From assembly GCA_947311535.1 (NCBI GenBank), contig CAMZLP010000008.1:1-45457 (forward strand): a DNA stretch of 45,457 nt, given 5' to 3'. The notes under the pieces were generated by a model, which was not told where the DNA came from, searched no databases, and saw only the letters and a program-made list of their open reading frames with translations. Numbering within the stretch: the first letter of the stretch is position 1; every line of letters starts with the position of its first letter. The translations under genes were made by a program, and so were the position numbers. Of the stretch, positions 17,437 to 26,296 are shown one piece after another. The stretch comes from an uncultured Deinococcota bacterium. Its GTDB lineage: Bacteria; Deinococcota; Deinococci; Deinococcales; Trueperaceae.

Positions 17437-18399
17437 GTGAAATTAATTTATAATTCGATTTTTCTCGAGCATGATACCGGCATGCATCCCGAAAATAAAA
17501 GACGCTTAATTGCCCTAGGGGATTTAAAAGAAACAGAACTAGTAAGTGGTGAAAAATATCTTAAGCTAATTCACAGTCAAGAATATATCGATAAAATTAA
17601 AGAACTCTGTGATCAAGGGGGTGGTCATCTTGATGCTGATACCGTAGTTTCCGTTAAGACTTATGATGTTGCAGTTCATGCGGTTGCTGCAACTATTCTA
17701 GCATCAAATTCTGGTGGATTTGCTCTAAATAGGCCTCCAGGGCACCATGCTTACCGAGACCATGCAAGTGGGTTTTGTATCTTCAATAATGTAGCAATTG
17801 CCGCCCAGTATCATGTTGAACAGGGTAAAAAAGTTTTGATTATTGATTTTGATGGTCATTTGGGCGATGGCACTGTTGACATATTTTATGAATCAGACCA
17901 GGTTATGTATTGGTCTATGCACCAGTATCCAGCTTTTCCAGGTGGAGGTGATGCTGATGAAATTGGCAAAGCTAAAGGCTTGGGTTATACCATCAATATG
18001 CCTTTGCCAGCAGGCAGTGGCGATAAAATCTTCATTGATGCGTTTAATAGTTTTTTGCCCATTGCAAAAGAATTTAATCCAGATATTGTTGCCGTATCCG
18101 CAGGTTTTGATGCACATCAGAGTGACTTACTCTTAGATTTGCGTTTAAGCGTAAATAGTTTTTATGAAATTGGAAAAATCCTGAGTCAAAACTTCTCAGA
18201 TATTTTTGCAACTCTAGAAGGCGGTTATAATGTTGAAATATTGCCAAAATGTCTAAATAGTTTTTTGGACGGGATAAATAATCAAGAACTACGTTACACA
18301 GAGCGAAAAACGGATTCCCGAATGCAGATTCATTATGAGTACGAATTTAGAAGAGCTGTGGCCATTAAAGAGTTATCAAAATATTGGAAATCAATTTGA
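17437..18399 (+). CDS. Histone-deacetylase-family (AcuC-like) lysine deacetylase
   Basis: This 320-aa class I/II-type zinc deacylase acts on acetyl-lysine or small amides. The start is GTG with AAAGGA seven bases upstream. Catalytic features: RPPGHHA (His103-His104 charge relay), DFDGHLGDGT (zinc ligands Asp139 and His141), SAGFDAHQSD (third ligand Asp225) and EGGYN (Tyr264). In place of the family DxHHGNGT it has DGHLGDGT: both ligands remain, but the second His is Leu. The next gene, 15 bases on, is a Pat-type acetyltransferase, which suggests the two write and erase protein acetylation together, as acuA/acuC do in Bacillus. The protein is cytoplasmic. Confidence 0.92.
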   Translation: MKLIYNSIFLEHDTGMHPENKRRLIALGDLKETELVSGEKYLKLIHSQEYIDKIKELCDQGGGHLDADTVVSVKTYDVAVHAVAATILASNSGGFALNRPPGHHAYRDHASGFCIFNNVAIAAQYHVEQGKKVLIIDFDGHLGDGTVDIFYESDQVMYWSMHQYPAFPGGGDADEIGKAKGLGYTINMPLPAGSGDKIFIDAFNSFLPIAKEFNPDIVAVSAGFDAHQSDLLLDLRLSVNSFYEIGKILSQNFSDIFATLEGGYNVEILPKCLNSFLDGINNQELRYTERKTDSRMQIHYEYEFRRAVAIKELSKYWKSI

Positions 18400-18414
18400 A
18401 TTTGGAGACTAGAT

Positions 18415-21087
18415 ATGATTACAAAAAAACTAGATAAACTATTTAATCCTGAAAATATAGCAGTGATAGGTGCTTCTGCAAATAAAGACTCTGTGGGCTA
18501 TGTTTTAATGAATAACCTAATTGGCTCAGGTTTTGAGGGGACGGTTTATCCAGTCAATCAAAAGCGAAAAAACGTTCTTGGTATAAAAGCATATCCCAAT
18601 ATTAAATCTATAGAAGATAAAATTGACTTAGCAATTATCTCTACAGCGGCAAAAACTGTACCCCAAATTGTTCAAGACTGCGCAGAGGCAGGAGTTTCTA
18701 GCATTGTTTTAATGTCATCAGGCTTTGCAGAGCTCGCTGAAGAGGGACAAGAATTAACTAGCCAAATAACAAAGATTATTCAAAAATATAGCATTAGACT
18801 ACTTGGTCCTAACTGTTTAGGGTTTATAAACCCGTCTATTCACTTAAATGCTAGTTTTGCTAATAAAATGGCTTTAGCTGGCAAAATCGCTTTTATATCT
18901 CAAAGTGGTGCTCTTAGTACTGCTATTCTTGATTGGGCCAATGAGCAAAATGTTGGTTTTAGCCATTTTGTTTCTACAGGTTCAGGCCTTGATGTAAGTT
19001 TTCATGATCTTATTGATTATTTTGGTAGCGATTCAAAAACTAGTAGCATAATTATCTATATGGAGTCACTAACTGATGCTCGTAGTTTTTTGAGTGCAGC
19101 CCGCAGTTTTTCACGAAATAAACCGATAATTATTCTAAAAGCGGGTAAAACTAGTGAGGGGGCTCAAGCTGCCTTGTCTCATACTGGTAACTTAGCTGGC
19201 AACGATGCTGTTTTTGATGCTGCATTTAGAAGAGCCGGAATAGTTCGGGTCGATACCATCGACGAATTATTTAATGTTGCCCAAGCACTATCTATGCAAA
19301 AAAGGCCACAGAGTAATAGATTGGCAATTATTACCAACGCTGGTGGCCCAGCTGTAATAGCAACTGATGCACTTATTGCCAAAGGCGGCAAGTTGGCTCA
19401 ACTATCTACCAAAACTATCACTGAGCTAGATAAGACGGTCTCAAAGCATTGGACTAAAACTAACCCGATTGATCTTCTTGGAGATGCTAGCCCAGAGCAC
19501 TATGCTAAAGCTCTTGAACTAGCTGCTAAAGATGAAAATGTAGATGGAATAGTTGTAATTCTTACACCACAAGCTGCAACCAAAGCCACTAAAATTGCAC
19601 TTCAATTAGCCAAAATCGCATCTCAGACAAATAAAACTATTCTTGCATCTTGGATGGGTGCTGAAGATGTTCGTGAGGGAGAAAGGCTGCTTGAAGATAG
19701 AAACATACCGGTCTATGATACGCCTGAGAGTGCCGTTAATTCTTTTCTAAAAATGTATGAATACTCCAGAAACTTAAGAATTCTACAAGAAACTCCATCG
19801 ACTATTTCTAACGAATTTAAGCCAGATAAAGCTAAAAGTGCTGCTCTAATAAAGCAAGTGTTAGCTGATAATAGAACCATAATGACCGAATATGAGACAA
19901 AACAACTTCTTGGATATTATGATATTCCAGTTGTTAAAAACGGTTTGGCAAAAAATATAGAACAAGCTCTAAAATTGGCAGTTGATATTGGTTACCCAGT
20001 GGTAATGAAAATAGCTTCTCCGGATATTTTACATAAAACTGAGATTGCTGGGGTTATTTTAAATATAGTTAATGATGAAGAAGCTAAAAAAGCCTTTGCT
20101 GAAATTATTGAATCAGCGAAATCTACGATGCCCAATGCTGACATAAGAGGTGTTTTTGTAGAGAAAATGATTAAAAGGAAATATGAGTTAATTATTGGTG
20201 GTAAACGTGACCCGATATTTGGCCCCACAATTGTGTTTGGTATGGGTGGAGTTGCTGTGGAGGTTTTTAAAGATACTACCGTTGGTCTACCACCTTTAAA
20301 TATGGCTCTGGCATTAAGGTTAATTGAAGGAACAAAAATATTTAAACTCATTAAAGGCTATCGCGGAATGCCGGGGGTAGATATTACTTGTATACAATTT
20401 CTTCTATGTAAATTTGCCTATTTACTTATGGATTTTCCTCAGATTTTAGAACTTGATATCAACCCATTTAGTATTGATGAACAAGGTGGAGTTGTACTTG
20501 ATGCTAAGCTAATATTATCTGATGACGAAGCGATTAATGAGAATTCTACAAGCCATTTAGCAATACCCCCATATCCATCAGAATATATTAAAGAAATTAG
20601 ACTGCGTGATAATAGGAAAGTGATTTTGCGACCGATTAAGCCAGAAGATGAAATGATGGAGAAAGAGCTTTTTGCTAATTTTTCGGAACGAACTCAACGC
20701 TTTAGATTTTTCCAACTGATTAAGAATATTTCGCATGAGCAAATTGTGCGCTATACCCAGATAGACTATGACCGTGAGATTGCAATTATTGCTGAGCTTG
20801 AAGAGGATAATAAAAAGATGATGGCCGGCGTTGGAAGGATTATTTCTGACCAATATAATGAAACTGCTGAATTTGCTATTGTTGTTGCCGACCCATGGCA
20901 TAATATTGGGCTAGGTAATAAACTAGCAGACTATATTTTGGAAATTGCCAAAAATCGCGGAGTGCGCAAAATATTTGCCCATGTACTAAAAAGTAATTTT
21001 ATAATGCGGGATATGTTTGAAAAACGTGGTTTTAGTATACGCTTGGACGAAGACGAATACTATGCTGAGAAAATTTTAAATCCTTAG
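18415..21087 (+). CDS. Pat/PatZ-like protein: ADP-forming acyl-CoA synthetase fused to GNAT acetyltransferase
   Basis: This 890-aa protein has four parts: CoA-binding Rossmann domain (about 1-125; IAVIGASANKDSVGY), succinyl-CoA-ligase-like domains (about 150-460; FISQSGALS), ATP-grasp domain (about 480-705; MKIASPDILHKTEIAGV) and a GNAT domain (about 725-890; acetyl-CoA loop NIGLGNKLA). The layout is that of Pat/PatZ, which acetylates and inactivates acetyl-CoA synthetase. The synthetase half keeps SHTGNLAG with His256, the residue phosphorylated in true ADP-forming acetyl-CoA synthetases, so catalysis there cannot be excluded. It is translated just after the deacetylase. No GCTCGAGC occurs in its 2.7 kb, although such sites average about one per kb. 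Confidence 0.92.
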   Translation: MITKKLDKLFNPENIAVIGASANKDSVGYVLMNNLIGSGFEGTVYPVNQKRKNVLGIKAYPNIKSIEDKIDLAIISTAAKTVPQIVQDCAEAGVSSIVLMSSGFAELAEEGQELTSQITKIIQKYSIRLLGPNCLGFINPSIHLNASFANKMALAGKIAFISQSGALSTAILDWANEQNVGFSHFVSTGSGLDVSFHDLIDYFGSDSKTSSIIIYMESLTDARSFLSAARSFSRNKPIIILKAGKTSEGAQAALSHTGNLAGNDAVFDAAFRRAGIVRVDTIDELFNVAQALSMQKRPQSNRLAIITNAGGPAVIATDALIAKGGKLAQLSTKTITELDKTVSKHWTKTNPIDLLGDASPEHYAKALELAAKDENVDGIVVILTPQAATKATKIALQLAKIASQTNKTILASWMGAEDVREGERLLEDRNIPVYDTPESAVNSFLKMYEYSRNLRILQETPSTISNEFKPDKAKSAALIKQVLADNRTIMTEYETKQLLGYYDIPVVKNGLAKNIEQALKLAVDIGYPVVMKIASPDILHKTEIAGVILNIVNDEEAKKAFAEIIESAKSTMPNADIRGVFVEKMIKRKYELIIGGKRDPIFGPTIVFGMGGVAVEVFKDTTVGLPPLNMALALRLIEGTKIFKLIKGYRGMPGVDITCIQFLLCKFAYLLMDFPQILELDINPFSIDEQGGVVLDAKLILSDDEAINENSTSHLAIPPYPSEYIKEIRLRDNRKVILRPIKPEDEMMEKELFANFSERTQRFRFFQLIKNISHEQIVRYTQIDYDREIAIIAELEEDNKKMMAGVGRIISDQYNETAEFAIVVADPWHNIGLGNKLADYILEIAKNRGVRKIFAHVLKSNFIMRDMFEKRGFSIRLDEDEYYAEKILNP

Positions 21088-21209
21088 ACTTAGAGATTAA
21101 CCAATAAGCTATTTTGGGTCTTCTTTTTGCTAATGATAGCCCAAAATTTATACAGCTAAATAGAAATAAGATGCCATAATGATTTTATAGAAATAATTAT
21201 AAAAGTTTG

Positions 21210-21272
21210 AAACCCTAGGTTGGAAGCGGGGCTTAAGCCTCGCTTATTAAGTAATACCTAAGGTTTTTTAGT
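21210..21272. terminator. Bidirectional terminator-like cruciform between convergent genes, copy 2
   Basis: Outer arms AAACCCTAGGT (21210-21220) and ACCTAAGGTTT (21256-21266) match 10 of 11. Inside them AAGCGGGGCTT (21224-21234) and AAGCCTCGCTT (21235-21245) match 10 of 11, and a T-run follows on the right. It sits between the Pat gene and the end of the metal-transport operon and closely resembles the element at 12308-12367. Confidence 0.7.
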
Positions 21273-21305
21273 TTTTATGAGAGGAGTAGCTCATTTAGCT
21301 TGGTA

Positions 21306-22439
21306 TTAGATATTGCTCCAAGGTTCTAAAACTTCTTGAGCATAAACCCTTCCTTTAGTTGTTAGCTGCAATAGACTATTATTAAGTTCTTTGCGTATTA
21401 GACCTTTATCTAAGCTATAGCTTAAGACTTTATCTATTTTTTCTTTGCTCCAGCGTAAATGTGAATCTAATGCTTCGATACGACATTCTTCGTCACTAGT
21501 TTCTTTATTTTCGTGATTATATAGATGCACTGTTAAGGTTCGGGCAGTATTTTCTTCTTCTAAAGATTTACGCCTTATTTCTTGAGCTAATAAACCGTAT
21601 TTTGGGCTAAATAGAAATGCAAGTATAAAAAATATTCCTGTAAAAGAGGCCATCATGCCACCAATTGAGACATTTAAAGCTACTGCTGACATATAACCCA
21701 AGAGGCTCGAGCCTAAGCTAATGATAGCTCCATAAAAGAGCATCTTCCAAAGTTTATCGGTGAGCAAGTAAGCTGCCGAAGGCGGAACAATGATAAATGA
21801 AACCAATAAAACTGCGCCAACTGCATCAAAAGCAACTACGGCAGTAACTGAGGTTAAACTAAGCAAACTATAAAAAATAAAACTTGGGCTAAAACCAAGT
21901 GCGGCTGCCAAGCCCGGGTCAAAAGTAGCCAGTTTTAATTCTTTATAAAAAAGAACTACAAATACTAAATTTAAGAGCGTAACCAAAAACATACTAACTA
22001 AGGCCTTAGCAACACTAAAGCCAGCAATTTGCACGGTATTAATCCAAGAGAATCCAATTTCACCTAGCAACACAGCATCGGTATCAATATGAACATTGCG
22101 GGCAAATACATTAATTAGAACTACCGCAATAGCAAATAAAAATGGGTAAACAAGACCTATGGCTGCATCGTTTTTTACTCTGCCAGTTTTTACAATTAGC
22201 TCGGTTAAAAAAACTGTGAGCACGCCAATTAAGGCTGCTCCTAAAATAAAAAATGGTGAAAACTGGTTTTTTGTGATTAAAAAAACCAAAACAATACCGA
22301 GTAATATCGAGTGGCTGATTGCATCAGCTAACATGCTGTTTTTACGTAAGACCAAAAAGCTACCTAAGAGCGAAGAGGCAATGCCAACTAATGCCCCAAC
22401 TGCAATAATTACAAAATCTGGCTGGCTTAATAGGTTCAT
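21306..22439 (-). CDS. Metal ABC transporter permease with C-terminal winged-helix-like domain (TroD/ZnuB type)
   Basis: This is a 377-aa membrane permease of the Mn/Zn/Fe ABC family. The start at 22439 is fixed by GGAGG and by the ATGA overlap with the upstream permease stop; a start at 22463 would be 8 codons too long. Residues 1-280 have about eight hydrophobic helices with family motifs (GSFLVLRKNSMLADAISHS, FDPGLAAALG, DAVGAVLLVSFIIVPPSAAYL). The last 90 residues are soluble and end in a winged-helix-like segment (SKEKIDKVLSYSLDKGLI, LLQLTTKGRVYA). Most permeases of this family stop near 280. A comparable permease-regulator fusion is known in Chlamydia (YtgCR). It is the last gene of the metal operon. 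Confidence 0.88.
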   Translation of the reverse strand: MNLLSQPDFVIIAVGALVGIASSLLGSFLVLRKNSMLADAISHSILLGIVLVFLITKNQFSPFFILGAALIGVLTVFLTELIVKTGRVKNDAAIGLVYPFLFAIAVVLINVFARNVHIDTDAVLLGEIGFSWINTVQIAGFSVAKALVSMFLVTLLNLVFVVLFYKELKLATFDPGLAAALGFSPSFIFYSLLSLTSVTAVVAFDAVGAVLLVSFIIVPPSAAYLLTDKLWKMLFYGAIISLGSSLLGYMSAVALNVSIGGMMASFTGIFFILAFLFSPKYGLLAQEIRRKSLEEENTARTLTVHLYNHENKETSDEECRIEALDSHLRWSKEKIDKVLSYSLDKGLIRKELNNSLLQLTTKGRVYAQEVLEPWSNI

Positions 22440-23572
22440 TGGCTGCCTCCAATATCTTGCCAAATTTGCTTTGCATCTTGATAACCTTTGTTAGATAAAA
22501 CCCAATGCTTGCCTTCTTCTTTCATGTGTTCAACCGTATACACTAAGCCTTGCGATTCTAAATCTTTTAGTAGCTTGCTTGGATCATGATGATAAAAACT
22601 TTTAATCATGCCAATTTCACTTTTGTATTCAGGGTCATTGTGCTCTTTGGCCAAATTATACAGTGCCAGCAAAATATGATCTTGACGTAATTGTTTATTG
22701 TTTTTACGCCTATTCAAGGCTTCTTTTAGCAAGCCTCGCTCCGGAGCAAATAATAAAGATATTAGAACAATAATTGATGCTGCAATAACTATTAGTGGCC
22801 CTGTCGCTAAGCCTTTACCAGTTGCACTAATAAGCGCACCAATAAGCCCGCTCAAAGCTCCAAATAATGCAGAAACTAAAATCATATGCTCTAAGGTTTT
22901 TACCCACTGCCTAGCAGCTGCCGCAGGCGCTATTAGCATAGCTGCCATTAAAACAACTCCAACCATCTGTAAACCAATAACAATAGCAAGCGCAATCATT
23001 ATAGTCATAGTAAACTCGAGCCAAAGCACGTTAAATCCCAAACTTGCTGCAAAGCCCCTATCAAAAGTGACAATCTTAAATTCTTTCCAAAAAACACTAA
23101 CGAGTAAAATTGATATCAAAGTAACAGCAAACATAAGCCAAACGTCTGATGGTAATATTGAGGCTGCTTGACCAAATAAAAAAGTATTTAGGCCAGCCTG
23201 CCCAGCATTATTTTGATGCCCAATATAAGTGAGTAATACCAGACCAAAAGCAAAAAAAGTACTCAAAACAATGCCTAATGCCGCATCAGTTTTTAAACGA
23301 CTTCGGTTGATTATTAAAGTCATCAAAACTGCCGCAGCGGCAGCACTGATTAAAGCCCCAATCATTATAGGTAATAGCGAGCGGCTGCCAGAAATAATAA
23401 AACCCAATGCTACTCCGGGTAAGGCTGCATGGCTTAAGGCATCACCTAATAAGCTTTGCTGCCGCAATAGTGTAAAACTACCTAATACGCCGCTAGTTAT
23501 GCCTAAAAGGGCTGCTCCTAGGGCAACATTTCGTAGGCTAAAGTCGCTAAAGAAAGCTATAAACTCAGTCAC
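22436..23572 (-). CDS. Metal ABC transporter permease with C-terminal winged-helix-like domain (TroC/MntB type)
   Basis: This is a 378-aa paralogue of the following permease and presumably its partner in the membrane. The start is GTG at 23572 with only a weak AAAGAAAG upstream. Family motifs: GSFTLLRQQSLLGDALSHAALPG (split around 30-50), FDRGFAASLG, and MVGVVLMAAMLIAPAAAARQ. Transmembrane helices fill residues 1-275. The cytoplasmic tail of about 100 residues (HILLALYNLAKE, KLLKDLESQGLV, WVLSNKGYQDAK) looks like a winged helix with a wing before LSNKG. Its stop overlaps the next ATG by ATGA. A 183-bp gap separates it from the ATPase gene, so it may have its own promoter. Two GAG-centred palindromes sit in this permease pair. 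Confidence 0.88.
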   Translation of the reverse strand: MTEFIAFFSDFSLRNVALGAALLGITSGVLGSFTLLRQQSLLGDALSHAALPGVALGFIISGSRSLLPIMIGALISAAAAAVLMTLIINRSRLKTDAALGIVLSTFFAFGLVLLTYIGHQNNAGQAGLNTFLFGQAASILPSDVWLMFAVTLISILLVSVFWKEFKIVTFDRGFAASLGFNVLWLEFTMTIMIALAIVIGLQMVGVVLMAAMLIAPAAAARQWVKTLEHMILVSALFGALSGLIGALISATGKGLATGPLIVIAASIIVLISLLFAPERGLLKEALNRRKNNKQLRQDHILLALYNLAKEHNDPEYKSEIGMIKSFYHHDPSKLLKDLESQGLVYTVEHMKEEGKHWVLSNKGYQDAKQIWQDIGGSQ

Positions 23573-23755
23573 GATAGTTTAGCTTTCTTTAGAGTTGAAC
23601 TGCTCTTATTTAAATAGAAATAAAGGTAAGAATTAAGAATTGAGAAACAAGAATTAAGAATAATAAGGAATTTGGGAACGGACAAGATTTTTAGTAGATG
23701 TATTACTTGTATTCTAATAAACAAGAATCTAAAAGCTATTAAATTTGAAAAATAA

Positions 23756-24562
23756 CTAGAGGTTTTCATGATTTGAGCCATTAGTTTCTTTGGAGATTTG
23801 CATATTGTTTAAAAGGGCAAATTGGTTGCCATAAGCGGCTGCAAGGTTTTCGGCAGTATATACATCTTTTACTGGCCCTTGTGCTAAAATACGCACATTT
23901 AACAAAACCATCCAATCAAAATAATTTTGTACGGTTTGTAAATCATGATGAACTATAATCAAAGTTTTACCTTGGCTGCGCAATTCTTTTAAAATATTGA
24001 TAATTGCCCGCTCGGTTGTAGCGTCTACGCCAGCCATAGGTTCGTCCATAAAATATATATTGGCTTCTTGGACTAAGGCTCGAGCCAAAAATACCCGTTG
24101 CTGTTGCCCGCCCGAGAGCTGGCTGATTTGCCTATGTGCAAAAGATTCCATGGCTACTTGTTCTAAAGCATGCATGGCTTGTTTTTTCTCTTTTTTACCA
24201 GGCCGTTTTAGCCAGCCTAATTTGCCATATAGGCCCATAGTTACAATGTCTAAAGAAGTCGTCGGAAAGTCCCAATCGACGCTATTACGCTGTGGTACAT
24301 AGGCTACTTGTGACATCTGTTGCTTATAGGATTTGCCGTGGATATAAACATGGCCTGCCGTAGGTTTGATTAATCCTAGAACTGTTTTAATCAAAGTGCT
24401 TTTACCAGCGCCATTAGGCCCAACAATTGCCGCCAAAACCCCTGGTGGAATATTTAAATCAATATCCCATAAAACAGGTTTGCTTGCATAGCTTACGGTC
24501 AAATCTTCCACATGTAATGCCAAATCTGGCTCATGAGTTTGTTTATTTAGTTTATCTGCCAT
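23756..24562 (-). CDS. Metal ABC transporter ATP-binding protein (TroB/ZnuC type)
   Basis: This is the 268-aa ATPase of the manganese/zinc importer. The start at 24562 has GGGAGG upstream, inside the end of the binding-protein gene (16-nt overlap); 24574 is an upstream in-frame ATG without such a site. All ABC motifs are present: Walker A GPNGAGKSTLIK, Q-loop YVPQRNSVDWDFP (the NSVDWDFP stretch is characteristic of Mn/Zn ABC ATPases), signature LSGGQQQRVFLARAL, Walker B IYFMDEP, and the switch His in IIVHHDL. It pairs with the two permeases downstream. Confidence 0.95.
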   Translation of the reverse strand: MADKLNKQTHEPDLALHVEDLTVSYASKPVLWDIDLNIPPGVLAAIVGPNGAGKSTLIKTVLGLIKPTAGHVYIHGKSYKQQMSQVAYVPQRNSVDWDFPTTSLDIVTMGLYGKLGWLKRPGKKEKKQAMHALEQVAMESFAHRQISQLSGGQQQRVFLARALVQEANIYFMDEPMAGVDATTERAIINILKELRSQGKTLIIVHHDLQTVQNYFDWMVLLNVRILAQGPVKDVYTAENLAAAYGNQFALLNNMQISKETNGSNHENL

Positions 24563-25569
24563 TTTTCCTCCCAATCACTTAATTCTGCTGGTAGTTTTGG
24601 TGTTTTGCCACCAAGGGCATCGCTTATATTTTTGGTATTGTTATACAACATACCAATATATGTTCCACTGGCTGTACCATCTGTTCCCATGGCATCGCTA
24701 AAAAGCTGATTACCAATTGTTATATCAAAACCCCGATCTTGAACGGCTGCTTGTACTGCTTTAATAGTTCTTGGATTAATGCTAGTTTCGACAAATAATG
24801 CAGGTACCTTATGGTCTACTACAAGTTCTACAACTTTTCTAATATCTGCTAGCCCTGCTTCAGAAGCAGTACTAATACCTTGGATTCCATCTACTCTAAT
24901 TGTATAGGCTCGACCATAATATTCAAATGCATCATGAGCCGTTACTAAGATACGTTGATTTTCAGGAATAGTTTGGATACTTTCTTTTATCCATTTATGA
25001 AGGGCAGTAAGCTCTTTTTTATAACTAATCGCGTTTTCTTCAAATTTAGTTTTGCAGTCTGGTGCCAACCTAGAAAGCTCTTTGCTAATAACATCTACTG
25101 TTGCTGCCCATTGGCTAACATCCATCCAGACATGAGGGTCTGGGGCGGTTTTGCCTTGAAAAGAATTTATAATTTGTGATGCTGGAATAGCATTTTCAGC
25201 AACCGCTATAACAGGTCGGCTTTCAGACATCTTTTCAAGAACTTCGGCCAATTTACCCTCTAGATGATAGCCGGAGTAAAAAATCATATCAGCCTGTTGA
25301 AATAGGCGAACATCATTAGCACTGGCTGTGTATAAATGTGGATCTATGCCGGGGCCCATAATTGCTGTTACTTTTATACATTCATTACCAATAGTTCTGG
25401 TAACATCAGCAACCATACCTATTGTTACAACTACCTTTGGTTTTTTAGTTTCAATAGTACCTGAGCTGCTTGCAGTGTTTGTAGTAGACGAGTTGCTGTT
25501 TTTTTGAGGGCAAGCTGTTAAAAAAATTGAGGCTAATAAGATGGTACCGAATAGAATAAATCTTTTCAT
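24547..25569 (-). CDS. Metal-binding lipoprotein of the importer (TroA/ZnuA family)
   Basis: This is a 340-aa substrate-binding lipoprotein (signal MKRFILFGTILLASIFLTAC, lipobox LTAC), followed by a Ser/Thr-rich linker. Cluster A-I ligands can be placed: His in GIDPHLYTAS, His in DPHVWMDVS, His in VTAHDAFEYYG and an Asp near the end (DAMGTDGTASG). His rather than Glu at the third site resembles TroA and zinc-binding members more than the Mn-specific PsaA type. No His-rich loop, usual in ZnuA, is present. GGAG lies upstream of the ATG, 11 bases after the regulator stop. Metal choice (Zn, Mn or Fe) cannot be settled from sequence. Confidence 0.92.
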   Translation of the reverse strand: MKRFILFGTILLASIFLTACPQKNSNSSTTNTASSSGTIETKKPKVVVTIGMVADVTRTIGNECIKVTAIMGPGIDPHLYTASANDVRLFQQADMIFYSGYHLEGKLAEVLEKMSESRPVIAVAENAIPASQIINSFQGKTAPDPHVWMDVSQWAATVDVISKELSRLAPDCKTKFEENAISYKKELTALHKWIKESIQTIPENQRILVTAHDAFEYYGRAYTIRVDGIQGISTASEAGLADIRKVVELVVDHKVPALFVETSINPRTIKAVQAAVQDRGFDITIGNQLFSDAMGTDGTASGTYIGMLYNNTKNISDALGGKTPKLPAELSDWEEKWQIN

Positions 25570-25580
25570 AAAAACTCCGA

Positions 25581-26240
25581 TTAGATAGCTGCCTGAGCGT
25601 AGATTGCTTTGGCTAATTGATAAGAAAGGGGGATAGGCTTTTTGCCTTTATTTAAGGTTAGAGGACCATTAAAAGGGGCTCGAGCCTCAATGGTAAATAC
25701 CCCACCTGGTTTTAGCTCATTTTCTGCAAGGTAAATTAAAACTTCCGAATCTTGCTTAGTTATTCTGGTTAGCTTTATATTTGTACCGACTGCAAAATCT
25801 ATTAGTGGTTGCCCTAATAATTGAGGCATAATGCCGTCTTTACATGGGATAGGGTCACCATGCGGGTCATAACTGGGGTTGCCAAGTAGCTTTGCAATGC
25901 GTTCTTCAAAGTTTTCAGAAATTACATGCTCGAGCCTGTCCGCCTCGTCATGCACCTCGTGCCATTCGTAACCTAATGCTTGCATAAGATAGGTTTCTAT
26001 TAGCCTATGATGTCGGATAGTCTCTAAGGCCATTAATCGTCCTTGTTTAGTTAGGCTTACTCCATAATATTTTTTATAGCTTACTAGGTTGAGCTTGCTA
26101 AGCTTTTTTAGCATACCCGTCACACTTGCAGGGCTAAACTTGAGGCTATCTGCTAAGTCTTGGGTTTTAATATCTTTTTCACCGAGTTCAAAGATTGCTT
26201 TTAAATAATCTTCGACGGCGCTGGAAATTGGGTTTTCCAT
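25581..26240 (-). CDS. DtxR/MntR-family metal-dependent repressor
   Basis: This is a 219-aa regulator in three parts: N-terminal winged helix (DYLKAIFELGE, TQDLADSLKFSPASVTGML), dimerisation and metal-binding domain (RHHRLIETYLMQALGYEWHE, DEADRLEHVIS) and a C-terminal FeoA/SH3-like domain (about 150-219). The H-E-x-D-x-x-E-H pattern supplies typical metal ligands. It is the first gene of its own operon, ahead of the binding protein, ATPase and two permeases, so it probably senses the metal it helps import. A palindrome overlapping its -10 supports autorepression. Ribosome site AAAGAG. Confidence 0.94.
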   Translation of the reverse strand: MENPISSAVEDYLKAIFELGEKDIKTQDLADSLKFSPASVTGMLKKLSKLNLVSYKKYYGVSLTKQGRLMALETIRHHRLIETYLMQALGYEWHEVHDEADRLEHVISENFEERIAKLLGNPSYDPHGDPIPCKDGIMPQLLGQPLIDFAVGTNIKLTRITKQDSEVLIYLAENELKPGGVFTIEARAPFNGPLTLNKGKKPIPLSYQLAKAIYAQAAI

Positions 26241-26274
26241 CTCTTTAAACTTTTTGGTTTTGGTAGGTAAAAAA

Positions 26275-26296
26275 ATTTTTAGGCATGACTAAAAAT
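26275..26296. promoter_or_regulatory. Operator for the DtxR/MntR-type repressor
   Basis: ATTTTTAG (26275-26282) - GCATGA - CTAAAAAT (26289-26296) is a perfect inverted repeat. TTAGG...CTAA symmetry is typical of DtxR-family sites. It overlaps the -10 of the operon promoter. Confidence 0.75.

Noticed and set aside
23573-23755. 70-codon minus-strand ORF in the gap between the ABC ATPase and permease genes
   Set aside because: It has low-complexity hydrophobic composition, no ribosome site and no resemblance to a protein family. The region is A+T-rich with GAATTAAGAAT word repeats, so it is likely non-coding.
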